DNA of 64,000 nt, from the NCBI GenBank assembly GCA_944383265.1, contig CALWOX010000007.1:62001-126000 (forward strand), given 5' to 3'. The notes under the pieces were generated by a model, which did not search any database, was not told the origin of the DNA, and saw nothing but the letters and a program-made list of their open reading frames with translations. Positions 1-8,085 of the stretch are shown here, one piece after another. This stretch comes from an uncultured Lachnospiraceae bacterium. Lineage in GTDB: Bacteria > Bacillota > Clostridia > Lachnospirales > Lachnospiraceae. Position 1 is the stretch's first letter, and each line of letters opens with the position of its first letter. A program made the position numbers and the translations under genes.

Positions 1-1
1 C

Positions 2-481
2 CACTTCATAAAGGGATGTTCATCCTGCGTTACAGCCGCATTCATAGTAGGCTTTGCAAACGGTATAACTGTACTTATGCAGAATGGCGGGATTCTTGAT
101 ACAATAGTTTATTACCTTTCGATCCCTATAAACATGTTCGGCCCTGTAGTAGGTGCGGTGCTCATGTACATAGCAGACGTTATAGTCAGCCTCTTCATAT
201 CATCAGGTTCAGGTCAGGCTGCAGCAGTAATGCCCATTATGGTACCTATAGCAGATCTTACAGGAATTACAAGACAGGTAGCCGTTCAGGCATTCCAGTT
301 TGGTGACGGATTCACAAACTGCATAGTTCCTACAGTCGGAACACTTATGGGAGGACTCGGATTTGCCCAGCTCGGCTACGGAAAATATTTAAAGAAGGTA
401 ATGCCTCTTATCATAATTCAGATAGCCCTTGCATTGATAGCTATCATTGTTCTTCAGAGCATAGGCTGGACAGGACTTTAA
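2..481 (+). CDS. YfcC-family permease, C-terminal part (gene starts before the window)
   Basis: The reading frame is open from the first bases of the window, so only the last 159 residues are present. They hold about three hydrophobic segments and the stretch SSGSGQAAAVMPIMVPIADL, typical of the YfcC/C4-dicarboxylate-carrier-like permeases of the ion transporter superfamily. Substrates of this family are poorly defined; amino acids, peptides or carboxylates have been proposed. The stop is 23 bases before an M20 amidohydrolase, and such permeases are often paired with M20 enzymes that cleave the imported N-acyl compound or dipeptide. The family call is firm; the substrate is not known. Confidence 0.8.
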   Translation, partial: HFIKGCSSCVTAAFIVGFANGITVLMQNGGILDTIVYYLSIPINMFGPVVGAVLMYIADVIVSLFISSGSGQAAAVMPIMVPIADLTGITRQVAVQAFQFGDGFTNCIVPTVGTLMGGLGFAQLGYGKYLKKVMPLIIIQIALALIAIIVLQSIGWTGL

Positions 482-504
482 TAATAAGCGAAGGGGGAGA
501 TACT

Positions 505-1698
505 ATGCAAAACATTCACGAAATTGTAGCGGCTATAGAGCCGGAGATAAATGACATAAGAAATCAAATACACGAAAATCCCGAGCTTGGCCTTAAGGAA
601 TTTAATACAAGTGCCCTTATTGAAAAGGAACTCAGAGAGAAAACTCATGTCGATCGTATAGAGCATATAGGGGACACAGGACTTCTTGTTGAAATAAAGG
701 GAACAAAAGAAGGCCCTGCAAAGTGCATAGCATTAAGAGGAGACATGGATGCGCTTCCTATTCAGGAGGCGGAAGGGATGAATCCTCGAAGTAAGGTACT
801 CGGAGTTATGCATGCCTGTGGACATGATGTTCATACTTCTATACTGCTGGGCGCAGTAAGGACTCTTGAAAACTACAGAGATCAAATTTCGGGATCTGTA
901 CTGTTTTTCTTTCAGCCTGCCGAGGAGATAATGAAAGGAGCAAAGCTTTTTGTGGAAAGTCCCCTTGTGGATTTCTCAAAGATCGACGGAGTTGCGGCAC
1001 TTCATGTATCGCCTGAAATAGATGCGGGGACAATAGGCGTAAGGTATGGAGCGATACTTGCAAGCTCTGATGAGCTTCATATAACAGTAAGAGGAAAAGG
1101 CGGACACGGGGCACATCCTCATACCACAATAGATCCTATAGTAATTTCCGCACAGATAATATCTACATTACAGACTATAGTATCCAGAGAAATAACACCC
1201 CACGAGCCCTGTGTGGTATCCATATGTAATATTCATGCAGGCGGAGAGGCCTTTAATATCATTCCCTCCGAGGTGAAAATGGCAGGAACTATAAGGGCTG
1301 TAAGTCCTGAGGTGAGAGCTGAAGTGAATAAACGCATTCCTGAGATAGTGAAGGGAATCGCAGAGAGCATGAGAGGAGAGGCCGAAGTTGAAATAAAGCT
1401 CGGACCGCCACCCTTTGTATCTGATGATGAATGGGTAGACAGAGTAATAAGATGCGGACAAAAGCTCTTAGGTAAGGAAAACGTCATACTTATGAAAATA
1501 CCCAGCATGGGAGCGGAAGACTTTGCATATATAAAGGAAAAAGCAAAGGGAGTATTTGTAAGATTCGGCGCAAGAACTCCGGGAGGACCTTACGGAAGTA
1601 TGCACAGCCCCGGTTTCTACTGCGACAGAAAAGCTATAACCGCAGGAATCCTTACACTGAGCGGAATAGCTCTCGATTTCTTCGGGGCGGAGTATTGA
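505..1698 (+). CDS. M20 family metallopeptidase / amidohydrolase
   Basis: A 397-residue enzyme of the M20D group (HipO, IAA-amino acid hydrolase, N-acyl amino acid amidohydrolases). It hydrolyses an amide bond using two metal ions in the cytoplasm. Visible motifs are RGDMDALPIQE, MHACGHDVHTS with metal ligands around His103, Cys105 and His110, FFFQPAEE with the catalytic Glu, and GKGGHGAHPH of the dimerisation lid. The start has a strong GGGGGAG ribosome site. It follows the YfcC-type permease at once, which suggests one operon for uptake and cleavage of an acylated amino acid or dipeptide. The precise substrate cannot be read from sequence. Confidence 0.9.
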   Translation: MQNIHEIVAAIEPEINDIRNQIHENPELGLKEFNTSALIEKELREKTHVDRIEHIGDTGLLVEIKGTKEGPAKCIALRGDMDALPIQEAEGMNPRSKVLGVMHACGHDVHTSILLGAVRTLENYRDQISGSVLFFFQPAEEIMKGAKLFVESPLVDFSKIDGVAALHVSPEIDAGTIGVRYGAILASSDELHITVRGKGGHGAHPHTTIDPIVISAQIISTLQTIVSREITPHEPCVVSICNIHAGGEAFNIIPSEVKMAGTIRAVSPEVRAEVNKRIPEIVKGIAESMRGEAEVEIKLGPPPFVSDDEWVDRVIRCGQKLLGKENVILMKIPSMGAEDFAYIKEKAKGVFVRFGARTPGGPYGSMHSPGFYCDRKAITAGILTLSGIALDFFGAEY

Positions 1699-1740
1699 TT
1701 TTATATAAAAACCTGTAATTATTTAATAAAGCTGTTTCAG

Positions 1741-1784
1741 GGAGTGCTGATTTAGGGGATGAAATCGGCACTCCTTGAAGTTTT
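1741..1784 (+). terminator. Probable terminator after the M20 gene
   Basis: A 13-base-pair stem (1741-1753 with 1762-1774, one G-T pair) and an 8-base loop, followed by TTGAAGTTTT. The stem is strong but the T tract is interrupted, so efficiency is uncertain. Confidence 0.55.
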
Positions 1785-1813
1785 AGGGAGATCGGCGACT
1801 GAAAGGGCTTTTC

Positions 1814-1842
1814 TTGCTATAAAACTTCAGATATGGTATATT
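1814..1842 (+). promoter_or_regulatory. Promoter for the Crp/Fnr gene
   Basis: TTGCTA at 1814 and TATATT at 1837 are 17 bases apart, and TGG precedes the -10 hexamer as an extended -10. It lies about 75 bases before the chosen start of the regulator at 1918. Confidence 0.5.
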
Positions 1843-1917
1843 ATATACTTATAAAAATAAGAAAGCTCTGAGATGCGGGGAAAATTGCCGCGCATAAACA
1901 ATAAAGGATGTGAACTT

Positions 1918-2631
1918 ATGGGCAAAAGGATTTATGAAGACGGGAGGGAGAGGTCGGTATTTGCCGCTCCGAATCCAAGACATAAGGAGCTTGAGGAGCT
2001 TTTGAGAGATTATTCGACGGTAGTAACCTACCCTGCAAAGAAGGTCTTTTTAGAGCCGGGAGATGTGTTAAACGGCATTTACTATATAGCTGAGGGGCGT
2101 ACTTGGCATTATATTATAGACAAAGACGGAACCGAAAAAAAGATATATATGCTTTCTGCAGGGTGGTTTTACGGAGAGACACCGGCATTTTTGCAGGAGC
2201 CTACAGGGCTCTATTCCAGGACAGATGTAAAAACAACACTTTATAAGATATCTTGGAGCAATTTTCAACTCCTTTATGATACAAATAAGATTTTTAGGGA
2301 TGCGATTTTTTTATGCGTGACAAGAAAGCTGCTTATAATGCGTCACGAAATCGAAAATCTTACTTTTAATTCATGTAAGGACAGGCTTGTAAAGCTCTTT
2401 TGCTGCACAGCGAATACTGAAAAAGTCATTGAGGGAGAATGGTATGCGCTAAAGGCGCATTACACTCAATATGAACTCAGCACTATAGTGGGAGGAGCGA
2501 GAGTAACCATAAGCAAGCTTATAAATGAGTTGTGTAACGAGGGATTTATACGACTTTTGAATCATAAAATACAGGTCAATATTAAAGCGTATAATAAATT
2601 TGTTTTGTCGGAGAGCAAAGAGCATATCTGA
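1918..2631 (+). CDS. Crp/Fnr family transcriptional regulator
   Basis: A 237-residue regulator with an N-terminal cyclic-nucleotide-binding-like beta barrel (about residues 25-130, including EPGDVLNGIYYIAEG) and a C-terminal winged helix (about 160-225, TQYELSTIVGGARVTISKLI). No cysteine cluster for an Fnr iron-sulfur centre is seen near the N terminus. I chose ATG 1918 over an in-frame ATG at 1873 because AAAGGATG lies 7 bases upstream of it. It sits between the permease/amidohydrolase pair and gdpP, all on one strand; it may control the former, but nothing in the sequence proves this. Confidence 0.85.
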   Translation: MGKRIYEDGRERSVFAAPNPRHKELEELLRDYSTVVTYPAKKVFLEPGDVLNGIYYIAEGRTWHYIIDKDGTEKKIYMLSAGWFYGETPAFLQEPTGLYSRTDVKTTLYKISWSNFQLLYDTNKIFRDAIFLCVTRKLLIMRHEIENLTFNSCKDRLVKLFCCTANTEKVIEGEWYALKAHYTQYELSTIVGGARVTISKLINELCNEGFIRLLNHKIQVNIKAYNKFVLSESKEHI

Positions 2632-2651
2632 TATTGCGGACTGTAATAATT

Positions 2652-4700
2652 ATGAAGAACAAAAAGAAATCAGGAATATCCATAGCGAATTATCTGAGGT
2701 GGCCGCTGTTTTTGTCGCTGCTTCTCATAATAGCCAATATAATATTGATAAAGATATCACCGGAGACCTCGGTATACACTACAGCTGTGACGCTTTTGTA
2801 TGCCTTTATAGCCTGCGGACTTTATCTCTATACGAGGAAGGGACTTTTTTGCGGCCTTGTAAGCTTTGCCCAGGGCTTTGAGGAGATAGAACGACAGCTC
2901 TTCGATGAGATGAGCATACCCTTTGCCATGTGTGACAGGAGCGGAAACATAATATCCTCCAACAGCGCATTCCTTGAAATGCTTAAATCGGGAAAGGCAG
3001 GAAGAGGAAAGAATGTAACGGCCATATTTCCCGATATTACAAAGGAGATATTGAGGTCAGACGAGGAGGACGTAATAGTTCATACCTCCTTCGGAGACAG
3101 GCGCTACAGCGTTGAGATAGTGTGGACTCCCATCGCCGATGACGAGGAGGGCGGAAACATACTCTATGAATCCGGAAAGATAGTCGCCGCCATGTATTTT
3201 ATTGACGAGACCGAGCTTGTGGAATACAAGAAGCTCTATTCCGACAACAGACCCTGCGAGGGCCTTATATACCTTGACAATTACGATGAGGCCATGGAGG
3301 GAGTTGACGATGTAAGGCGTTCCCTCCTTACAGCGCTTATAGACAGGAAGGTCTCAAGCTACATAAGCTCCATGAACGGAGTCTTAAAAAAGCTCGAAAA
3401 GGACAAATACTTTTTCCTTGTGACCCATGAGTATCTGGGAAAGATGATAGAGGATAAATTTTCCATACTTAAGGATACAAAGTCTATAAATATAGGAAAT
3501 GAGATGGCTGTGACCCTGAGCATCGGAATCGGGGCTGACGGGACCTCAGACTACAGCCGCAATTATGAATTTGCGAGAGTCGCAATAGACCTTGCCCTCG
3601 GAAGAGGAGGAGATCAGGTCGTATTAAAGACCGCGGACAATATCCAATATTTCGGCGGAAAGACTCATGCTGTGGAGAAGAATACCAGAGTCAAGGCGAG
3701 AGTCAAGGCACATGCCTTCAGAGAGCTCCTTGAGAATAAGGACAGAGTCATTATCATGGGACATAAGATAAGCGATGTGGACAGTCTGGGAGCAGCTGTC
3801 GGATTTTATCGCATAGCGGTCTCCATGGGAAAGAAGGCAAACATAGTCTTAAACGAGGTTAGAGGTTCTATGCGTCCCCTCTATGAAAGCTTCAGAAACA
3901 ATGATTCCTATCCTAAGGAGATGTTTGTAACAGGAGACAGGGCGCTGGCTCTTGTTGATGACGGAACCATAGTTGTTGTGGTTGACGTAAACAGACCCGG
4001 ATATACTGAGGAGCCCAGGCTTCTTGCGGCTTGCGACACCGTGGTCGTGGTGGATCATCACAGAAAGAGTTCGGATACTATAGATAACGCAACCCTCTCT
4101 TATGTGGAGCCTTTTGCATCATCGGCATCGGAGATGGTTGCAGAGATACTTCAGTACATAGGAGACAACATAAAGCTCACCTCTCTTGAGGCGGACACTA
4201 TGTATTCGGGTATAATGATAGATACCCAGAACTTTACAAACCAGACAGGAGTAAGGACATTTGAGGCGGCGGCCTTCTTAAAGAGGAGCGGGGCGGATAT
4301 CATAAGGATAAGGAAGATATTCAGAGATAATCTTGCGGATTACAAGGCAAAGGCGAAGGCTGTGGATACGGCTGAGATATATAAGGATTATTTTGCTATA
4401 AGCGTATGCGACCCTTCGGGCACGGAGGCTCCTACCGTAGTGGGAGCTCAGGCCGCAAACAGCCTCCTTGAGATAAACGGCATAAAGGCTTCCATAGTGC
4501 TTACCCCCTATCAGGAAAAGATATATGTTTCGGCCCGCTCGATAGACGAGGTAAATGTCCAGGTAATGATGGAAAAGCTCGGCGGAGGCGGCCACAAATC
4601 AGTTGCGGGAGCTCAGCTTCCGGATATGAGCATCGAAGAAGCGAAGACAAAGATAAAAGAAATAATAGACGATATGTTAAATGAAGGCGAGGTATCATAA
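2652..4700 (+). CDS. gdpP: Cyclic-di-AMP phosphodiesterase GdpP (DHH family)
   Basis: Membrane-bound phosphodiesterase that turns c-di-AMP into pApA and so sets turgor, potassium uptake and wall stress responses. Two membrane helices (about residues 10-55) are followed by a PAS-like domain (FAMCDRSGNIISSNSAFLEM), a degenerate GGDEF domain, then DHH and DHHA1 domains with DVDSLGAAVGF, VVVDHHRKSSD and GGGGHKSVAGAQ. The 682-residue length fits the family. ATG 2652 has no clear ribosome site; a TTG at 2634, two bases after the previous stop, is an alternative and would fit translational coupling. The gdpP-rplI-dnaB order is widely conserved in Bacillota. Confidence 0.93.
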   Translation: MKNKKKSGISIANYLRWPLFLSLLLIIANIILIKISPETSVYTTAVTLLYAFIACGLYLYTRKGLFCGLVSFAQGFEEIERQLFDEMSIPFAMCDRSGNIISSNSAFLEMLKSGKAGRGKNVTAIFPDITKEILRSDEEDVIVHTSFGDRRYSVEIVWTPIADDEEGGNILYESGKIVAAMYFIDETELVEYKKLYSDNRPCEGLIYLDNYDEAMEGVDDVRRSLLTALIDRKVSSYISSMNGVLKKLEKDKYFFLVTHEYLGKMIEDKFSILKDTKSINIGNEMAVTLSIGIGADGTSDYSRNYEFARVAIDLALGRGGDQVVLKTADNIQYFGGKTHAVEKNTRVKARVKAHAFRELLENKDRVIIMGHKISDVDSLGAAVGFYRIAVSMGKKANIVLNEVRGSMRPLYESFRNNDSYPKEMFVTGDRALALVDDGTIVVVVDVNRPGYTEEPRLLAACDTVVVVDHHRKSSDTIDNATLSYVEPFASSASEMVAEILQYIGDNIKLTSLEADTMYSGIMIDTQNFTNQTGVRTFEAAAFLKRSGADIIRIRKIFRDNLADYKAKAKAVDTAEIYKDYFAISVCDPSGTEAPTVVGAQAANSLLEINGIKASIVLTPYQEKIYVSARSIDEVNVQVMMEKLGGGGHKSVAGAQLPDMSIEEAKTKIKEIIDDMLNEGEVS

Positions 4701-5147
4701 ATGCAGATAGTACTTTTACAGGATGTTAAGAGCCTTGGAAAAAAGGGTGATGTTGTCAAGGTAAACGACGGATATGCGAGAAACTATATCCTTCCCAAAA
4801 AGCTGGGAGTTGAGGCCAATGCGGCAAATCTCAATGACCTTAAGCTGCAAAAGGCAAATACGGAAAAGATAGAGGCGGCAAAGGTTGCGGAGGCGAAGGC
4901 TCTCTCGGAAAAGCTCAAGGATGCGTCAGTTACTTTAAAGATAAAGACAGGAGAGGGCGGAAGGACCTTCGGATCTGTCACCGGAAAAGAGATAGCTCAG
5001 GCTGTAAAGTCGGAGCTCGGGATCGAGCTTGACAAGAAGCGTATAGTACTTCAGGAGCCCATAAAGTCTGTGGGAAGCCACATTGTGACAGTAAAGCTTC
5101 ACAAGGAAGTAAATGCTGAGCTTAAGGTTAAGGTAGAGGAAGCATAA
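4701..5147 (+). CDS. rplI: 50S ribosomal protein bL9
   Basis: A 148-residue L9 protein with the N-terminal rRNA-binding lobe (MQIVLLQDVKSLGKKGDVV, GYARNYILPKK), a long central helix and the C-terminal lobe. ATG follows the gdpP stop with no gap, and GGCGAGG within the end of gdpP acts as the ribosome site, so the two are coupled. Its own stop overlaps the dnaB start by one base. Confidence 0.97.
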   Translation: MQIVLLQDVKSLGKKGDVVKVNDGYARNYILPKKLGVEANAANLNDLKLQKANTEKIEAAKVAEAKALSEKLKDASVTLKIKTGEGGRTFGSVTGKEIAQAVKSELGIELDKKRIVLQEPIKSVGSHIVTVKLHKEVNAELKVKVEEA

Positions 5148-6493
5148 TGAGTGCGGATGAGGCGATCTTAAAGAGAGTGTCTCCCCACAGCTCGGAGGCG
5201 GAGCAGTCTGTAATAGGATCAATGCTTATGGATAAGGATGCTGCCCTTGCGGCATGCGAGATACTTGAGGAGGAGGACTTTTACGAGCCTCCTTTTAAGC
5301 TTATGTTCTCCGCCATGAGGGATATGGTGGCGGCGGATACACCTGTCACACTTGTCACTTTGAGAGATAAACTCGAAAAGGACAATGCTCCTGCGGAGAT
5401 AAGAGACCTGTCTTTTATAAAGACAATAATGGACTTGAATCCGACGTCCGCCTATGTGCGAAATTATGCAAACATAGTCAAGGAGAAATCCGTACTGAGA
5501 AAGCTCATAAATCTCAGCGAAAGGACTGCCGAGAGCTGTTATTCGGGGACAGAGGAGCTTGACGCTATACTTGAGGATACAGAGAAGGGGATATTTGACC
5601 TTATTAAAAATAAGGACAGGAAGGAATTTGTTCCCATAGATGAGATAGCCATAGAGGTCATGAACAAGATAGAGGAGGCCTCAAGACTGAAGGAGCCTAT
5701 AACCGGAATCCCTTCAGGTTTTACTGATCTTGATTACATGACCACAGGCTTTCAGCCCTCGGATTTCATATTGGTTGCGGCAAGGCCTTCTATGGGAAAG
5801 ACAGCCTTTGTCCTTAATATAATGGAGCACGTCTCTCTAAAAAAGAGCCTGCCCTGCATGATATTTTCTCTGGAGATGAGCAAGGAGCAGCTTGTAAAAA
5901 GAATGTTTGCCATGGATTCGGGTATAGATTCCCAGAACCTGCGTTCGGGAAAGCTCACTGATGATGAGTGGGGAAGACTTGTGGACACGGTAGGAAGAGT
6001 CGGCAAGGCGAATCTTATGATAGACGACACTCCAGGAATTTCAGTGACGGAGCTCAGGAGCAAGTGTAGAAAGGCAAAGCTGGAGCACGGCCTAAGCCTT
6101 ATAATAATAGACTATCTTCAGCTTATGAGCGGAAGCTCAAAAAAGAGCGACAACAGGCAGCAGGAGATATCGGATATCTCAAGATCCCTGAAGGCCCTTG
6201 CGAGAGACCTTGATTGCCCTGTAATAGCCCTTTCGCAGCTTTCCCGTGCCTGTGAGACGAGGACCGACCACAGGCCCATGCTCTCAGACCTGAGAGAGTC
6301 GGGAGCCATAGAGCAGGATGCGGACATGGTAATGTTCCTTTACAGAGACGATTACTATAATCCCGATACAGAGCACCCCGGAGAGGCTGAGGTAATAATC
6401 GCAAAGCAGAGAAACGGCCCCATCGGTACTGTGACATTATACTGGCAGGCGGCTACCACAAAGTTTGTAAGCAAAGAGAGAGTTTACAACTAA
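5147..6493 (+). CDS. dnaB: Replicative DNA helicase DnaB
   Basis: A 448-residue hexameric 5'-3' helicase of the replication fork. The N-terminal primase-interacting domain (residues 1-110: HSSEAEQSVIGSMLMD) is joined to a RecA-like motor with Walker A ARPSMGKTAF, Walker B LIIIDYLQLMSG and QLSRACE...RPMLSDLRESGAIEQDAD. No intein is present. The start ATG overlaps the rplI stop (TAATG), which indicates coupled translation in the gdpP-rplI-dnaB operon. Confidence 0.97.
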   Translation: MSADEAILKRVSPHSSEAEQSVIGSMLMDKDAALAACEILEEEDFYEPPFKLMFSAMRDMVAADTPVTLVTLRDKLEKDNAPAEIRDLSFIKTIMDLNPTSAYVRNYANIVKEKSVLRKLINLSERTAESCYSGTEELDAILEDTEKGIFDLIKNKDRKEFVPIDEIAIEVMNKIEEASRLKEPITGIPSGFTDLDYMTTGFQPSDFILVAARPSMGKTAFVLNIMEHVSLKKSLPCMIFSLEMSKEQLVKRMFAMDSGIDSQNLRSGKLTDDEWGRLVDTVGRVGKANLMIDDTPGISVTELRSKCRKAKLEHGLSLIIIDYLQLMSGSSKKSDNRQQEISDISRSLKALARDLDCPVIALSQLSRACETRTDHRPMLSDLRESGAIEQDADMVMFLYRDDYYNPDTEHPGEAEVIIAKQRNGPIGTVTLYWQAATTKFVSKERVYN

Positions 6494-6519
6494 GTATTAA
6501 TATGTTAATGTATATATCC

Positions 6520-6534
6520 AAGGCGAAAGCCTTT
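6520..6534 (+). terminator. Short GAAA-capped hairpin after dnaB
   Basis: AAGGC-GAAA-GCCTT followed by only TT. The five-pair stem with a GNRA tetraloop may be a weak terminator or an mRNA-stabilising hairpin; it lies 26 bases before the selenoprotein start. Confidence 0.35.
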
Positions 6535-6560
6535 TAAATAACTTCAAGGGAGGAAGGAAT

Positions 6561-6779
6561 ATGAAGTCGATAAATAAAGATATGCTTATCGGTGAACTTG
6601 TTCAGATAGATGAAGTTATTCCCAACATACTTATGAGAGCGGGAATGCATTGTCTTGGTTGACCGGCATCACAGATGGAGTCTCTGGAGGAGGCTTGTAT
6701 GGTTCACGGTATTGACTGTGATGTTTTGGTAAACGGTATTAACGAGATCCTTGCCATGCAGGAAAAGGAGCAGGCATAA
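6561..6779 (+). CDS. DUF1858-type redox-disulfide selenoprotein (in-frame TGA read as Sec34)
   Basis: ATG 6561 has a strong GGGAGGAAGG ribosome site. Reading through TGA at 6660-6662 gives a 72-residue protein ending at TAA 6777. The upstream part contains MHCLG directly before the TGA, and PASQMESLEEACMVHGIDC follows. DUF1858 proteins (hybrid-cluster-protein-associated redox disulfide domain) carry HCLGCPAS here, so the TGA replaces the second cysteine of the CxxC pair, giving CLGU. Reading frame, family conservation on both sides and the hairpin after TGA all point to selenocysteine rather than a broken gene. The likely role is a small thiol/selenol redox carrier; partners are unknown. A ferredoxin gene follows. 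Confidence 0.85.
6672..6686 (+). promoter_or_regulatory. Candidate bacterial SECIS hairpin of the DUF1858 selenoprotein
   Basis: CAGA (6672-6675) pairs with TCTG (6683-6686) around a 7-base loop TGGAGTC. The loop starts 16 bases after the T of the TGA and has G as its second base, as in the bacterial SECIS pattern that SelB recognises. The stem is short, so the exact fold is uncertain. Confidence 0.5.
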
Positions 6780-6788
6780 TTAAGTGCA

Positions 6789-6863
6789 CTTTATTCGGAA
6801 CATGCTTGAATAAAGAACTGTGATGTTGTAATATAAAATTCGAAAAGATGCAGTTTTATATTA
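6789..6863 (+). promoter_or_regulatory. Two inverted repeats in the leader of the ferredoxin gene
   Basis: CTTTATTC/GAATAAAG (6789-6796 and 6808-6815) forms an 8-pair hairpin without a T tract. TAATATAAAA/TTTTATATTA (6829-6838 and 6854-6863) is a perfect 10-pair inverted repeat that ends two bases before the AAGGAGG of the ferredoxin gene. The second could be an operator or an mRNA hairpin that gates the ribosome site. Confidence 0.45.
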
Positions 6864-6879
6864 TAAGGAGGATACTGAT

Positions 6880-7050
6880 ATGGCATACAAGATCAATGAT
6901 GGTTGCGTTTCATGCGGAGCTTGTGCAGATGCATGTCCCGTTGGAGCTATCTCTGAGGGAGACGGAAAGTACGTTATCAATGCTGATGCATGTGTAGATT
7001 GCGGAACATGTGAGTCAACATGTCCTACAGGATCTATCGAGCAGGCTTAA
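6880..7050 (+). CDS. 2[4Fe-4S] clostridial-type ferredoxin
   Basis: A 56-residue ferredoxin, the normal length for the clostridial family. Two complete CxxCxxCxxxCP motifs are visible (CVSCGACADACPVG and CVDCGTCESTCPTG), each binding one [4Fe-4S] cluster. It is a low-potential electron carrier for enzymes such as pyruvate:ferredoxin oxidoreductase or hydrogenase. ATG 6880 has an AAGGAGG ribosome site 8 bases upstream. The gene is followed by a clear terminator and is probably transcribed alone or with the selenoprotein gene before it. Confidence 0.96.
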   Translation: MAYKINDGCVSCGACADACPVGAISEGDGKYVINADACVDCGTCESTCPTGSIEQA

Positions 7051-7084
7051 TCGGACAAAACAAAAGAGAAAATTATAAGATGAG

Positions 7085-7110
7085 GGAGCGCTTTGAGGCG
7101 CTCCTTTTTT
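7085..7110 (+). terminator. Rho-independent terminator of the ferredoxin gene
   Basis: GGAGCGC (7085-7091), loop TTTGAG, GCGCTCC (7098-7104), then six T. A textbook intrinsic terminator 35 bases after the ferredoxin stop. Confidence 0.9.
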
Positions 7111-7340
7111 CTTGTTCAAATTTATGCAAGCTCGGACGGAGTATAAAAATCAGCCGGCCTTATGGAGTAAAGAATCATCGGATTGTTTTTATTGATATTT
7201 TTTAACAAGTGTGATACCATTAAAACAAAGAAACACAAAAACAAAGAAAAAGGGAACATGAAACAAAGAAAAATATAGACTGATCTGAATGAGAAACAAA
7301 AACATAGAGAATAACTAATGCAAAGGCAGGGAGCATAACT

Positions 7341-7697
7341 ATGATTATAAAGCAAAAAGAAAAAAAAAGAATACGAATATCTCAAAAGAGGCAAATAACG
7401 ATACCGCAAAAATTTTATGAGCAGCTTGGATTCTCAGATTCCGCAGAGTGCACTGTAAAAGGAGATTCGCTCGTCATTACGCCTGTAAGAGCTTCTTCGG
7501 GAGAATTTGCAGATCTCATTCTCGAGGACCTGGTTAAAGAAGGATATGAGGGAGAAGAGCTTATCAGAGAATTCAGAAACAGGCAGAGGAAAATAAGACC
7601 TGCGGTGGAAGAACTTTTATCCGAGGCGAAGATGGTAGCCGAGGGAGGTTCTCATTATGGCACCTATGACGAAATATTTAACTCGGAGGAAGAATAA
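7341..7697 (+). CDS. AbrB/MazE-like antitoxin
   Basis: A 118-residue protein. Residues 8-52 (RIRISQKRQITIPQKFYEQL and following) form a swapped-hairpin AbrB/SpoVT/MazE DNA-binding domain. The acidic, helical C-terminal part (about 60-118) would wrap the toxin. A GGGAG ribosome site precedes ATG 7341. The stop overlaps the start of the next gene (TAATG), the classic arrangement of a type II toxin-antitoxin operon in which the antitoxin comes first and represses the promoter. The pairing of an AbrB-fold antitoxin with a RelE/ParE-fold toxin resembles PrlF-like systems. Confidence 0.8.
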   Translation: MIIKQKEKKRIRISQKRQITIPQKFYEQLGFSDSAECTVKGDSLVITPVRASSGEFADLILEDLVKEGYEGEELIREFRNRQRKIRPAVEELLSEAKMVAEGGSHYGTYDEIFNSEEE

Positions 7698-7993
7698 TGA
7701 AGACGGGAGAGGTTCGATTTCTCCCGCCTGCCGTAAAATATCTTAAGAAACTGAAGGACAAAAGGCTTAAAAAGCTTTTCAGGGAAGCAATAGACAGTAT
7801 TGTGGAAGACTATACTGTGGGGGAAGAAAAGACAGGAGATTTGTCAGGAATCTATTGTTTGGATATTTATTACAATAAAACGAATTATGAGCTTGCTTAT
7901 ACTGTTGAGGAGGTTGACGGTAAGATAATTGTAGTAATAATGGCAGGAACAAGGGAAAACTTTTATGAGGAATTAAAAAGGTATATAAAATAG
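7697..7993 (+). CDS. RelE/ParE superfamily toxin
   Basis: A basic 98-residue protein with the RelE/ParE outline: an N-terminal strand (VRFLPPAVKYLKKL), two helices, and C-terminal strands IYCLDIYYNKTNYELAYTV and GKIIVVIMAGTRENFYEEL. The ending AGTRENFYEELKRY is typical of the RelE-like toxins often paired with AbrB antitoxins. RelE members cut mRNA on the ribosome and ParE members block gyrase; which applies here cannot be told. The start overlaps the antitoxin stop by one base. Confidence 0.75.
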   Translation: MKTGEVRFLPPAVKYLKKLKDKRLKKLFREAIDSIVEDYTVGEEKTGDLSGIYCLDIYYNKTNYELAYTVEEVDGKIIVVIMAGTRENFYEELKRYIK

Positions 7994-8015
7994 TATTACA
8001 ATAATTTTATAAACG

Positions 8016-8049
8016 AAATCAGGCGGGACTTATTGTCCCGCCTGATTTT
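8016..8049. terminator. Strong hairpin between the toxin and mecA
   Basis: A 14-pair stem (8016-8029 with 8035-8048) and a 5-base loop, with T residues at the 3' side. It sits between convergent genes and could stop transcription from both sides, though the plus-strand orientation fits best. Confidence 0.8.
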
Positions 8050-8085
8050 CTCTGTGCTCCGATAAAATATGCTTTAAACCGGTTT

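Noticed and set aside
2600-2881. A 93-codon plus-strand frame across the Crp/gdpP junction
   Set aside because: It overlaps both well-supported genes in a different frame and has no ribosome site of its own.
7020-7205. A 61-codon plus-strand frame after the ferredoxin
   Set aside because: It overlaps the end of the ferredoxin in another frame, runs through the terminator hairpin and has no family resemblance.
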